A stretch of 64,000 nucleotides of DNA from Clostridiaceae bacterium UBA6085 (GTDB lineage Bacteria > Bacillota > Clostridia > Clostridiales > Clostridiaceae): contig DIXH01000063.1 in NCBI GenBank assembly GCA_002428605.1, positions 1-64,000 of the forward strand. Reading direction: 5' to 3'. The notes beneath the pieces were generated by a model. That model worked only from the letters and a program-made list of their open reading frames with translations, searched no databases and was not told the origin of the DNA. A program made the position numbers and the translations under genes. Below are positions 34,101-42,381 of the stretch, piece by piece; positions within the stretch are counted from its first letter, which is position 1, and every line of letters starts with the position of its first letter.

Positions 34101-36943
34101 AATCCAAATGGCTGGTCGGAAGACTTCTTGGTGAAAGCCGTGTCTTGAAGACTATCAGGTCAAACGCAAAGGATCCGGCATCGGTCAACGCTGAAAATGC
34201 AGTACAGAGGCTAAAGACGGTATCAGGCTATAAGGCAGCACTGTCTGAGCTTCTGGTGAAGCTTGATAAGCTTAAGGTTATTGGTACTGTGGCAAAAGGG
34301 ATCGATACAAGCGCTGAGGAGCTTAATGCCATTTCTTCAGACGTTACAGAATTCCTGCATTATTCGGTTCTGGCAGGTGGTGATGATGAAGCAGAGAAGA
34401 AAATATTGGAAGGGGTTAAATCGTCAGGCAGTGACATACTCAGGCTCAATCAGGAGCTGAAGGACTTCATTGGCGACTTCAAAGAGCTGGAAAGGCTTCT
34501 TTCACTTGAGCTAAATGAAATCCCTTCGGGAGAAGGAAACTGGCTGCAGAGGATATTTGACAGGCTCAGCACATATTCGAACAATCTTGACAGCCTCAGG
34601 GAATGGACGATCTACAACCAGGTCAAGGAAAGGGCAGAGGCCTCGGGAATCGGAGCTTTGATTCGTGATTTCGAGTCTTCAGTGATACTGGGCAAGGATG
34701 CAGTGGGAAGCCTCAGGAGACAGCTGTATACGGAAGCACTTGATTCTGCTCTGAGCCTTGAGCCTGTGCTTTCCGGCTACACCGGAAGGCAGATAGGGGA
34801 CAAGATAACATATTTCAAGGAGACCTGGGACAAGTACGAGGAGCTTTCAAAGAAGGATATCTACTCGAAACTCGCGGCCAAGGTCCCTGACATGACAAAG
34901 GAAGTGTCACAGTCCTCGGAGGTCGGGATCCTCCAGAGGGCGATAAGGAGCGGCGGCAGAGGGGTATCCATAAGGAAGCTCTTCGACAGCATACCGAATC
35001 TTCTGCCAAGGCTTGCCCCGTGCATGCTAATGAGCCCGATCTCAGTTGCACAGTATCTCTCTCCATCCAAGGAGCTGTTCGACCTCATAGTCTTCGATGA
35101 GGCATCCCAGATGCCGACAAGCGAAGCGGTCGGTGCTATCGCAAGGGGCAGGAATGTGGTGGTGGTGGGTGACCCGAAGCAGCTCCCGCCGACAAGCTTC
35201 TTCATGACCCAGAACAATGACGAGGAAAGCTTTGAAATGGAGGACCTGGACAACATACTCGAGGACTGTCTGGCCCTGTCGATGCCTGAATCCTACCTTC
35301 AGTGGCATTACAGGAGCAGGCATGAAAGCCTCATAGCCTTCAGCAACAGGAACTACTACGAGAACAGGCTGTTCACCTATCCATCTCCCGGAGCCCTTGT
35401 GTCAAGGGTAACTTGCGAATACGTGGATGGCTCCTATGAAAGAGGAGGCACCAAGCAGAACAGGAAGGAAGCGGAGGCGGTCGTCGCTGAAATAATGAGA
35501 CGGCTTTCGGACCAGGAGCTTAGGAAGCTCAGCATAGGGGTAGTCACATTCAGTTCAGTGCAGCAGACACTTATAGAAGACCTGCTTTACGAGGCATTTG
35601 CGGAGCATCCTGAATTGGAGGTCATTTCCGCTGAAAGCGAAGAGCCTGTGTTCGTGAAGAACCTCGAGAACGTCCAGGGAGACGAAAGGGATGTCATACT
35701 GTTCTCTGTAGGCTACGGACCTGACGAAAAGGGTAAGCTCACGATGAACTTCGGCCCCCTGAACCAGGAGGGTGGCTGGAGAAGGCTCAACGTTGCTGTT
35801 TCCAGGGCAAGGTCTGAGATGAAGGTATTCACCTGCATCCGTCCTGAGATGATAGACCCGTCGAAAACTACTGCAAAGGGAGTCAGCGACCTGAAGGCAT
35901 TCCTTGAATATGCGATAAGAGGAAGTCAGGCACTTCCATTCTCGGAGGCCGAAAGGTTAAGGGGAAGGGACGGTCTCCAGTCTGTCCTGAAGGCTTCGCT
36001 TGAAAAGAGAGGTCTTAAGGCAGTGACTGATGTGGGTGTTTCAAGGTTCAGGGTCGACCTTGGGATCGTCCATCCTGAAAAGTCCGATGAATTCATACTC
36101 GGAATACGCTGCGGCGGTGACTCCTTCAGGGAGGCAAGGACAGCAAGGGACAGGGATATATTGCAGGATTCGGTGCTCAAGGGTCTCGGCTGGAACATTA
36201 CAAGGGTATATCCCATTGACTGGTACGAGAACAGCGAAAAGGAAACAGAAAGGATACTCTCACTCGTCAGTGAGCTTGCTTCAGGCAATCCACCTGAGGA
36301 AGAGCCGAGGGCTACAGGTGATCGGAAGATCATGTCATTTGCTGCAGAACCTATAGAAAGCAACGATGGGAACAAGTCCGGTGCCAGACGAAGCTACGAA
36401 TTCGCAAAACTTTCCCAAAAGTCTTTTTCATCTGAGGAATTCCAGATGCCCAAGAACCGGAGGAAGATAAGGGATGACATCGAAAGCATCATAGATGCAG
36501 AGGCCCCGGTCTCAGAATCATACCTGTTCAGGCGCATTCTAGCTGCCTACGGGCTCAGGAATGGAGCAAAAAACACGGCGATCATGGATGCCCTTGTAAC
36601 CGACCTTGGTTACCATGTTGAGGACGAGGGTGGCGAACTGTTCATCTGGAGGGACAAAAACCAGATGGATACTGTCGACCATTACAGGACAAATGAAGGG
36701 GAGATGCCAAGGGAAGCCAAGGAGATACCCCTGGTGGAATTCATTGCCGCACTGAGGGAAACAGTGGATAAGAACGTATCAATACCTTCCGAGGAGCTTC
36801 CGAAGGAGGTTGCAAGGGCATTTGGATTCCAGAGGACCTCCCAGGCCCTTTCTGAAAAGGTAAAGGCCGCAGAGGGCATCTGCATTTCAAAAGGTACCAT
36901 AAAGATAGACGAAGCAGGCAAAGTTTCGCCTGTCAGGCCATGA
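31187..36943 (+). CDS. Giant multidomain SF1 helicase (transglutaminase-like, DUF4011, MTES_1575-type nuclease, DUF3320)
   Basis: The 1918-residue protein has, in order: an N-terminal region; a transglutaminase-like segment with C221, H247 and D261; a DUF4011-like region (about 375-490); and a split SF1 (DNA2/UPF1-like) helicase core. Helicase residues include Walker A GPPGTGKS (681-688, K687), a helical insert of about 550 residues, Walker B D1304-E1305, GDPKQLPP (D1329), a YRSRHESLI motif, and VSRARS (around 1539). A Vsr-like MTES_1575 fold (about 1590-1680) precedes DUF3320 (about 1750-1810). Helicases of this kind are suspected nucleic-acid defence or repair factors. In the nuclease motif, GIRCGG replaces the usual GIECDG. 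Confidence 0.88.
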   Translation: MDEQESIFLKLEANAAVNYAMAENGSPLIRGITVKNSSGAGIEETVLYISFQDDFAKEYIKEIPFLPNDRELDLGMPIIEMDIRKIFSVTEKVTRTIDARLMKGEEKLAEASVSIQMLPFNQWPGLGVMPELTAAFATPNHPAIDKVIVRASDILKESGKEPSFEGYQSKNPERVLEQAAAIYGALKELLIVYAGPPASFETEGQRVRLSDAVLTEKIGTCLDLALLYSSCLEAVSLNPLVVFTEGHAMTGLWLGEEFFQDPVQEDAAALTKRTAKGVSQLAVIEATGIRQGSSMDFNEAVRTGQKKLSEEGRFLLSVDIARSRAGGIKPLPQAFSPDGTVTERETTLKERAMVDPNLINVIRLDEKASQKVQTRREKWERKLLDLSLRNNLLNYRQGKSGIALLSADLTSLENEIYSGKEFQILKKPDDLENEGMESMNLTPAMKELIDSEFRQGKLRTLLSEEELPERLSGLFRTARTAIEESGANSLFLVLGRLKWYESPASQKERYAPLVLVPVDLQRKLGKKGYVLKAREEDAVFNITLSELLNKDFSISLQGLDPIPDDGSGCDLTRIFSIVRSAIMNEKRWDVVEDSHLGIFSFRKFIMWNDLKNHGEELGKNAIVRSLMEGSLQFVPEGIEIEDELLDDVVDPADLMFPVSADASQMLAVKAAAEGKSFVLHGPPGTGKSQTITNIIANALSDGKRVLFVAEKMAALSVVQKRLKKIGLDPFSLELHSNKAKKRDVLDQLARTISVRNGKFGDEFIKVSAEVSREREELNEIVKAMYRKHGFSLSAYEMVSALGTLSNEKEMSRIGLPYETLGNEDLQKLILIARDLESAAGENGDYSDAPLKGIGLSAYNPSVKRDAADLVPRVRDKAAKTGELLDAAALGEDKDTYGKVAAIVRMIDIAVRNESHPDLLASPDSAGIPALINAAIGALEDAKAKRAEASEYFSGDLQSFDAEGLIAELGSAESKWLVGRLLGESRVLKTIRSNAKDPASVNAENAVQRLKTVSGYKAALSELLVKLDKLKVIGTVAKGIDTSAEELNAISSDVTEFLHYSVLAGGDDEAEKKILEGVKSSGSDILRLNQELKDFIGDFKELERLLSLELNEIPSGEGNWLQRIFDRLSTYSNNLDSLREWTIYNQVKERAEASGIGALIRDFESSVILGKDAVGSLRRQLYTEALDSALSLEPVLSGYTGRQIGDKITYFKETWDKYEELSKKDIYSKLAAKVPDMTKEVSQSSEVGILQRAIRSGGRGVSIRKLFDSIPNLLPRLAPCMLMSPISVAQYLSPSKELFDLIVFDEASQMPTSEAVGAIARGRNVVVVGDPKQLPPTSFFMTQNNDEESFEMEDLDNILEDCLALSMPESYLQWHYRSRHESLIAFSNRNYYENRLFTYPSPGALVSRVTCEYVDGSYERGGTKQNRKEAEAVVAEIMRRLSDQELRKLSIGVVTFSSVQQTLIEDLLYEAFAEHPELEVISAESEEPVFVKNLENVQGDERDVILFSVGYGPDEKGKLTMNFGPLNQEGGWRRLNVAVSRARSEMKVFTCIRPEMIDPSKTTAKGVSDLKAFLEYAIRGSQALPFSEAERLRGRDGLQSVLKASLEKRGLKAVTDVGVSRFRVDLGIVHPEKSDEFILGIRCGGDSFREARTARDRDILQDSVLKGLGWNITRVYPIDWYENSEKETERILSLVSELASGNPPEEEPRATGDRKIMSFAAEPIESNDGNKSGARRSYEFAKLSQKSFSSEEFQMPKNRRKIRDDIESIIDAEAPVSESYLFRRILAAYGLRNGAKNTAIMDALVTDLGYHVEDEGGELFIWRDKNQMDTVDHYRTNEGEMPREAKEIPLVEFIAALRETVDKNVSIPSEELPKEVARAFGFQRTSQALSEKVKAAEGICISKGTIKIDEAGKVSPVRP

Positions 36944-36944
36944 C

Positions 36945-37478
36945 ATGGACTCTTTAGGTATTGAGGCAGCAAAGCTTCTGAACTCAAAGGCTCTCGATGT
37001 TTTCTTCGGAAATCCCGTGACAGTCTATGCACTATACATACTCATTGCTGTAACTGCTGTCCTTCTGATGCTGCCGGGAACAAGGAAGACTGCCGTGCTT
37101 GTCGCCATAGCCTTCCTTATTACCTGGATTTCAGGTGAGCTGATGCTTAAGAACGCCATTGGAAGGGTCAGGCCATTCATCGAATACGATCTGACTGTGA
37201 TAATCAAGAGACCGGAGTCGTATTCCTTCCCTTCAGGCCATACGGCAATGTCATTTGCTGTTGCAGGAGTGTTCCTGTTCACGGGACACAGATACAGGAA
37301 GGTATTCCTCGCATTCGCTGCATATGTCAGCATATCCCGCGTTTACCTTAATGTCCATTATATGACCGACATCCTTGGAGGTATGCTCCTTGGACTTATG
37401 GTCTCATATGTCACAGTAAGGTGGATAGGAAGATGGCTGCAGAACAGCATATACTACAGGAGAAAAAGGCAGACCTGA
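36945..37478 (+). CDS. PAP2-family membrane phosphatase
   Basis: The 177-residue protein has five or six helices and all three PAP2 motifs: KNAIGRVRP, SFPSGHTA, and SRVYLNVHYMTDILGG with the catalytic His residues. It probably dephosphorylates undecaprenyl pyrophosphate or phosphatidyl substrates at the membrane. It starts one base after the helicase stop, so they share a transcript, although no functional link is obvious. Confidence 0.9.
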   Translation: MDSLGIEAAKLLNSKALDVFFGNPVTVYALYILIAVTAVLLMLPGTRKTAVLVAIAFLITWISGELMLKNAIGRVRPFIEYDLTVIIKRPESYSFPSGHTAMSFAVAGVFLFTGHRYRKVFLAFAAYVSISRVYLNVHYMTDILGGMLLGLMVSYVTVRWIGRWLQNSIYYRRKRQT

Positions 37479-37514
37479 TAAGCAGCCATCAGACTGGTAA
37501 ATCTTTATATAATT

Positions 37515-37541
37515 AAAAGGGAACCGCACAGGTTCCCTTTT
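37515..37541. terminator. Bidirectional terminator
   Basis: A perfect 11-bp stem AAAAGGGAACC/GGTTCCCTTTT with loop GCACA lies between convergent genes. Confidence 0.85.
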
Positions 37542-37555
37542 GCTTATGCTTTCCT

Positions 37556-38998
37556 TCAAATTATGACTGCGATTGTCCCTCTTCCGCCTGACCTTGACTT
37601 GAGGATATTTGCACCGGACTCCTCAAGCCTCATAAGGTGCTCCACAGCATCCCTAGAGACTAGTTCTCCTGTCATAAGGACAGGAACACCGGGAGGGTAG
37701 GGGGTGATCCTTTCCGCACAGATCCTTCCCTCTGCCATTTCAAATGTCACTTCCTCCCAGCCTTCAAACAATGCTTCCCTTTCAGGAATAGAAATGACTG
37801 GTGATGGGAGCTTTGATACCCCGGTAGATATCCTGCCTGACAGGGACTCCTTGAAAAGGCCCTTCATGTCAAGGTCAAGGATGGCAGCTGAAAGCCTGTG
37901 GTACATGCCTTCATCATCGAAGCAGCTGCCTAAGAAGACAATGTTGTTTCCCATAGCCATTTCTGCCTGGATACCGTAATCACGCCTGAGAAGGTCAGAA
38001 AGGAAATTACCTCCAAGGGGCGTATTCAGCACCAGCCGCGTATAGTCCTTTTGCAGACCTTTCAGGTCTTCATTACTTAGAAGCCTGAGTTCGGGTATAT
38101 CCCTTATGGATTCGGAAAAACCTTCAATCATTGACTTCAATCCCTTGAGACGCTCACGTCCTTCAGTTTCCATTATCATCCTTGCAGATTCAAGGCTTGC
38201 CATGAGAACATATGACGGGCTTGAAGTCTGGAAAACCCTCAGGTAATGCCTTATCCTATCCATGTCTTCCTCTGAGGCGTCTTTCCCCAGGTTTATGACT
38301 GAGCCCTGTGTAAGTGCCGGGAGCGTCTTGTGGAAGCTTAAGACTGATACAGCGGCTCCGCAATCCATGGCGGTCATTGGAAGGTCATCCCCGAAATAGA
38401 AATGGGACCCATGGGCCTCGTCTACAAGGAGCTTCAATCCATTCCTACTGCATACTTCTGAAATTGCCTGAAGGTCAGGCGAAACACCAAAATAACTAGG
38501 GGATGTGAGTATCAATCCCTTAAGTCCAATATTGGAGGCTATGGCCCTGACGACAGTTCCAGCTTCTATAGCGGTTGGGATACCGAACTCTTCATTGGAG
38601 CCAGGACTTATGAATACGGGTTCGATCCCTGATAATGATATGGCGTTGTATACCGACTGATGGCAGTCCCTCTGTACAAGTACCCTGTCTCCGGGTCTGA
38701 AGCATCCCATGACCATTGCAAGGATACCTCCGGTGCTGCCGTTGACAAGGTACCTGCTTTCAGCTGAGCGCATGGCTCCTGTCAGGAGATCCATTGACTC
38801 CTTTAGAATTTCCTCAGGGTAATGGAGATTATCTGTTCCGGGTATTTCAGTCACATCCAGCTTCAGGACATTTCCAAGAAGTGAATGAAGAATACCGTGA
38901 GGGTCCTGCTTGTGTCCGGGCATGTGGAAGAGGGCATTTCCTTCCTCATGATATGAGAGGAGCCCCTTGATCAAAGGGGCCCTATCCGTGTTTATCAT
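37556..38998 (-). CDS. Orn/Lys/Arg decarboxylase-family PLP enzyme
   Basis: The 480-residue protein belongs to the fold-type I Orn/Lys/Arg decarboxylase family (SpeA/YaaO type). Landmarks are FHMPGHKQ near the start, the NGSTGGILAM phosphate-binding region, LLVDEAHGSHFYFG, and the PLP lysine in SFHKTLPALTQ. The length fits the short Gram-positive form without a wing domain. Its start overlaps the scfB stop (ATGA), so the two are translationally coupled. The substrate cannot be assigned; arginine, lysine or ornithine are candidates. Confidence 0.9.
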   Translation of the reverse strand: MINTDRAPLIKGLLSYHEEGNALFHMPGHKQDPHGILHSLLGNVLKLDVTEIPGTDNLHYPEEILKESMDLLTGAMRSAESRYLVNGSTGGILAMVMGCFRPGDRVLVQRDCHQSVYNAISLSGIEPVFISPGSNEEFGIPTAIEAGTVVRAIASNIGLKGLILTSPSYFGVSPDLQAISEVCSRNGLKLLVDEAHGSHFYFGDDLPMTAMDCGAAVSVLSFHKTLPALTQGSVINLGKDASEEDMDRIRHYLRVFQTSSPSYVLMASLESARMIMETEGRERLKGLKSMIEGFSESIRDIPELRLLSNEDLKGLQKDYTRLVLNTPLGGNFLSDLLRRDYGIQAEMAMGNNIVFLGSCFDDEGMYHRLSAAILDLDMKGLFKESLSGRISTGVSKLPSPVISIPEREALFEGWEEVTFEMAEGRICAERITPYPPGVPVLMTGELVSRDAVEHLMRLEESGANILKSRSGGRGTIAVII

Positions 38999-40398
38999 AG
39001 GAACATCATCTTCTCTTCTTCAGTGTCCGCTTCAAGCATCCTCTTAGCCTCGATCATGAGCGCGCATTCGAGTCTCTTCTTCTGCATCTCGCATCCCACC
39101 TTGTACGGTTTGGTGATGTCGTTGTTGAAGTTTATTGCATTCGCATGGCAGCCGCCGGAGCAATAGAACTTTGCCCAGCAGTCCTTGCAGTCTTCCTTCG
39201 AATATACGTGGCTTTCCCTGAAGTAGTCCCTCATCTCCTGCGGAAGGACCAGGTTTTCATCCATTACGTTTCCCATGAGGTATTCCTCATTGCCTACGAA
39301 CTGATGGCAGGGGTAAATGCTTCCGTCAGGTGTTATGCTGAGGTATTCGGTTCCTGCTCCGCATCCTGTGATCCTCTTGATCACGCATGGTCCCTGTGTA
39401 AGGTCCACTATGAAGTGGAAGAAATCAAACGGGTCTCCCGACACCTTCATGTCAGCATACTTTACTGCAAAATCCTCGTACTCCCTCAGGATCTCCGGAA
39501 GGTCCTCTTCCCTTATCGCGAATGGGTTGCCGTCAGCTGAGACAACCGGTTCCATCGATGTATGGACGAAGCCCAGTTCCTTGAAATGTTCGAGGTCCTT
39601 GGAGAAGTCAAGGTTGTTCCTTGTGAACGTGCCTCTTATGTAATAGCTCTTGTCCTTCCTTGAGCTTACCAGCTTCTGGTACTTTGGTACTATGATGTCG
39701 TAGCTTCCCTTGTCGTTAAGGGTAAGCCTCATCTTGTCATTAACTGTCTTCCTTCCGTCTATTGAAAGCACCACATTGTCCATGTGCTCGTTGATGTACT
39801 CTATCTTCTTGTCATCAAGCAGGACTCCGTTGGTCGTTATCGTGAACCTGAAGTTCTTATCGTGCTTCGCAGCCTCTTCATGCCCGTATTCAACAAGCCT
39901 CTTGACCACATTGAAGTTCATGAGTGGCTCGCCGCCGAAGAAATCGACCTCGAGATTCCTTCTTGAACCTGAGTTCGCAATAAGGAAATCAAGTGACTGC
40001 TTGCCTACCTCGTAGCTCATGAGCTCCTTGGCTCCGCCGAAGTCACCCTGTGAAGCGAAGCAGTAGGTGCACTTAAGGTTGCAGTCATGTGCAACGTTAA
40101 GGCAGAGAGCCTTTACGACCTGTTTCCTGTTCTTGAACGCATCAAGGTTTATGTAGTCATCATCCGTATAGAGCATACCCTCATCGATGAGGTCTTCGAT
40201 CTCCTCCACCGCTCCGTCTATGGCGTCCTGAGTGTAGTGGGGGAGAAGGTCGTATAGCTCATCTATTGCGAGCTTCCCGTTGTTCATAAGCGGATAATGG
40301 TCAAGTACCTCATACGTTATATCATCAACAACATGCACCGATCCTCCGTTGACGTCCAGCGCGATGTTGAGTCCGTTCATTCTGAATTTGTGTACCAA
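38995..40398 (-). CDS. scfB: SCIFF peptide maturase, radical SAM/SPASM
   Basis: The 467-residue enzyme should install thioether bridges from cysteine sulfur to residues of the SCIFF peptide encoded just upstream. An N-terminal peptide-recognition-like region (about 1-90) is followed by the radical SAM motif C106-x3-C110-x2-C113, an FFGGEPL segment, and a C-terminal SPASM domain with GCGAG, YPCHQF, and CKDCWAKFYCSGGC cysteines. TTG 40398 is chosen as start: GGGAGG lies right before it, and MVHKF then aligns with the usual family N-terminus. An ATG at 40428 lies upstream of that ribosome site. Confidence 0.93.
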   Translation of the reverse strand: MVHKFRMNGLNIALDVNGGSVHVVDDITYEVLDHYPLMNNGKLAIDELYDLLPHYTQDAIDGAVEEIEDLIDEGMLYTDDDYINLDAFKNRKQVVKALCLNVAHDCNLKCTYCFASQGDFGGAKELMSYEVGKQSLDFLIANSGSRRNLEVDFFGGEPLMNFNVVKRLVEYGHEEAAKHDKNFRFTITTNGVLLDDKKIEYINEHMDNVVLSIDGRKTVNDKMRLTLNDKGSYDIIVPKYQKLVSSRKDKSYYIRGTFTRNNLDFSKDLEHFKELGFVHTSMEPVVSADGNPFAIREEDLPEILREYEDFAVKYADMKVSGDPFDFFHFIVDLTQGPCVIKRITGCGAGTEYLSITPDGSIYPCHQFVGNEEYLMGNVMDENLVLPQEMRDYFRESHVYSKEDCKDCWAKFYCSGGCHANAINFNNDITKPYKVGCEMQKKRLECALMIEAKRMLEADTEEEKMMFL

Positions 40399-40459
40399 GT
40401 TAATTCCTCCCAGAATTGGCCATGCCAAAAAATGAATGTATACCCGTTCCCTGAAAATG

Positions 40460-40494
40460 AAAAAAGGGACTGAAGCATCCTCCAGACCCTTTTC
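40460..40494 (-). terminator. Terminator/attenuator between scfA and scfB
   Basis: On the minus strand AAAGGG pairs with CCCTTT around a CTGGAG/CTTCAG inner stem and is followed by six T. It probably sets the precursor in excess over the maturase. Confidence 0.75.
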
Positions 40495-40510
40495 CGGAGC
40501 CTTAAGGGCT

Positions 40511-40657
40511 TTATCTTTCCCTCTCGCACTCCTGGTTTGCTACTGTGCAGGATGTTTTGCATGCCGACTGGCACGAAGTCTGACATTCTCCGCAACCGCC
40601 TTTTGCAGCACTTTTCTTAAGGGTACTCTGTGTCAAGGTCCTGATGTGTTTCTTCAT
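40511..40657 (-). CDS. scfA: SCIFF ranthipeptide precursor (six cysteines)
   Basis: This 48-residue gene is easily missed. The protein begins MKKHIRTLTQSTLKK and carries six cysteines at 22, 25, 29, 33, 37 and 44 in the SCIFF pattern CGECQTSCQSACKTSC, one of the most conserved RiPP precursors in Clostridia. GGGAGGTG precedes its ATG, and a promoter with TATAAT lies upstream. The maturase gene follows on the same strand. The mature product's role in Clostridia is not settled; quorum-like signalling has been proposed for ranthipeptides. Confidence 0.95.
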   Translation of the reverse strand: MKKHIRTLTQSTLKKSAAKGGCGECQTSCQSACKTSCTVANQECERER

Positions 40658-40688
40658 ATCGCACCTCCCTAAATTGTATTGCATTGAT

Positions 40689-40716
40689 ATTATATCACAC
40701 TAAGGCCCAATTGCAA
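40689..40716 (-). promoter_or_regulatory. Promoter of the SCIFF locus
   Basis: On the minus strand TTGCAA (40711-40716) and TATAAT (40689-40694) are separated by 16 bp, about 35 bp ahead of scfA. Confidence 0.65.
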
Positions 40717-40799
40717 AAAAAGCTTGATGCCGCTGCGCCCGAAGAGGTTACGCGAACAAATGGTTTACACAATATTAATCTATTATTAATACTAATGTA

Positions 40800-40829
40800 T
40801 TTACAATACTGTGTATCATACACTATAAT
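40800..40829 (+). promoter_or_regulatory. PadR promoter with an overlapping palindromic operator
   Basis: TTTACA (40800-40805) and TATAAT (40824-40829) are 18 bp apart. A perfect inverted repeat GTGTAT-C-ATACAC (40811-40823) occupies the spacer up to the -10, the position expected for PadR autorepression. Confidence 0.75.
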
Positions 40830-40848
40830 GTAATCAGGAGGCGAGGAC

Positions 40849-41190
40849 ATGGAAAAGAGAGATGAGACATATGACGGGTTGGTTTCAGAATTCCGGAGAG
40901 GATTCCTGGTGCTGGGTGTTCTGAGCCAGCTTATCAGGCCCCAATACGGATATTCACTGAACACCATGCTTGATGATATAGGACTGAAGATAGATTCAGG
41001 AACGCTTTACCCGCTCCTAAGAAGACTTGAGAAGCAGGGGATCCTTGAATCAATGTGGGACACTGACACCGGCAAGCCCAGGAAGTACTACAAACTCACT
41101 GAATACGGAAACAGGATACTTGCCGACCTCCAGGAAGAATGGAGGTCCATGGCAGACCTTATGGACAGGCTCATTGAAGGAGGAAAATGA
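40849..41190 (+). CDS. PadR-family transcriptional regulator
   Basis: The 113-residue protein is a PadR winged helix of the short (s2) type. The recognition region YGYSLNTMLDDIGLKIDSGTLYPLL (in parts) is followed by the wing around PRKYYKLTEYG and a short C-terminal dimer helix. It probably represses its own operon through the palindrome at 40811-40823. The following membrane protein gene starts one base after its stop, the usual PadR/HAAS pairing. Confidence 0.93.
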   Translation: MEKRDETYDGLVSEFRRGFLVLGVLSQLIRPQYGYSLNTMLDDIGLKIDSGTLYPLLRRLEKQGILESMWDTDTGKPRKYYKLTEYGNRILADLQEEWRSMADLMDRLIEGGK

Positions 41191-41191
41191 G

Positions 41192-42163
41192 ATGGAATAC
41201 ATTGACAGATATGTTTATGCGGTAACAAAAAGGCTTCCTGCAAAGCAGAGGGAAGAAATAGGAAAGGAAATAAGCAGCATAATCATGGACATGGCAGAAG
41301 GCTACGATTCAGGGACTGAAGAGGAGAAGGTACTTAAGGCCATCGAGGAGCTTGGCAGACCGGGAAAATTAGCTGAAAACTACATGGACCAGAAGTATCT
41401 CATAGGACCCGGGTATTTCGGAAGCTACCTGTTCGTCCTTAAGATAGTAATATTCTGCATATTCATCGGTATTTCAATAGCAACAGGCCTTGCATTGCTG
41501 TCTGGAGGAAAGGGACCGTTTGAGTTCATCATCGGCTACATCTCATCACTGATATCCGCTTCGATGCAGGGCGCTGCGTATGTCACCCTTATATTCTACC
41601 TGATCGAAAGGTACGGGGAAGGTGAAGTTCTGGATGACGGAAAGCCATTCAGTGCCAGAAGCCTTGAAAAGGTCCCGAAGGATGAATCCAAGATAAGCAG
41701 GGTTGAGTCAGCTGTAAGCATATTCTTCACTACACTTTTCACCGGTCTCATACTCCTTTTCCCCGGAGTCTTCGCAGCGTATGTCGGGGAATCAGGTAGC
41801 CTTACGGTAATCCCGGTTTTTGAACTGACAAAGATCAGAGGCTACGCATGGCTGTTTGTGATCATGTTTGCCGTTGGAATACTCAGGGATATTGTTAAGT
41901 ATATCTACGGCAGGTGGAACCTTAAGGTAGCGATCGTATCCTTCCTGATGTCGAGCGTATCCATAGTCTGCTTCTACACGGTATTCCGTGACCAATCGAT
42001 CTATAATCCCCAGTTCTTCGAATACTTCAGATCGATCGATGCAACAGGCTTTCTCCTAACCATGTTCGAGAAGATAAGAGACTTTGTCATTTATGTAGCC
42101 TTCTTCGGGTACGCTGTTGAGACGATCACCAATTTCTACAAGGGAATAAAATACAACGACTGA
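41192..42163 (+). CDS. HAAS-domain (permease-prefix) membrane protein
   Basis: The 323-residue protein starts with a HAAS-like cytoplasmic domain (about 1-70: LPAKQREEIGKEISSII, then ELGRPGKLAENY), followed by about six to seven membrane helices. HAAS domains commonly accompany PadR regulators and are thought to control envelope functions. AAGGAGG lies before ATG 41192. Transport activity is not evident. A terminator follows. Confidence 0.8.
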   Translation: MEYIDRYVYAVTKRLPAKQREEIGKEISSIIMDMAEGYDSGTEEEKVLKAIEELGRPGKLAENYMDQKYLIGPGYFGSYLFVLKIVIFCIFIGISIATGLALLSGGKGPFEFIIGYISSLISASMQGAAYVTLIFYLIERYGEGEVLDDGKPFSARSLEKVPKDESKISRVESAVSIFFTTLFTGLILLFPGVFAAYVGESGSLTVIPVFELTKIRGYAWLFVIMFAVGILRDIVKYIYGRWNLKVAIVSFLMSSVSIVCFYTVFRDQSIYNPQFFEYFRSIDATGFLLTMFEKIRDFVIYVAFFGYAVETITNFYKGIKYND

Positions 42164-42185
42164 AAAAGATAGCTTTATACGCTCC

Positions 42186-42220
42186 ATACCGCAGAGAAAA
42201 TTTCTCTGCGGTATTTTTAT
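42186..42220 (+). terminator. Intrinsic terminator
   Basis: A perfect 14-bp stem ATACCGCAGAGAAA/TTTCTCTGCGGTAT with a one-base centre (effective loop about five) is followed by TTTTA. Confidence 0.85.
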
Positions 42221-42381
42221 ATATTCACAAATATTATCAAATGTTCATGTAAATATTTATACTTCAGACAAATATTTGTAGTAATGAGGTTTAATTTTGA
42301 TTAAAATAGAAACTGAAGGATATTTTTTCCAGAAGATGAAATCGAAATGCCGACAATATACACGAGGACAAGGGGTGCAGA

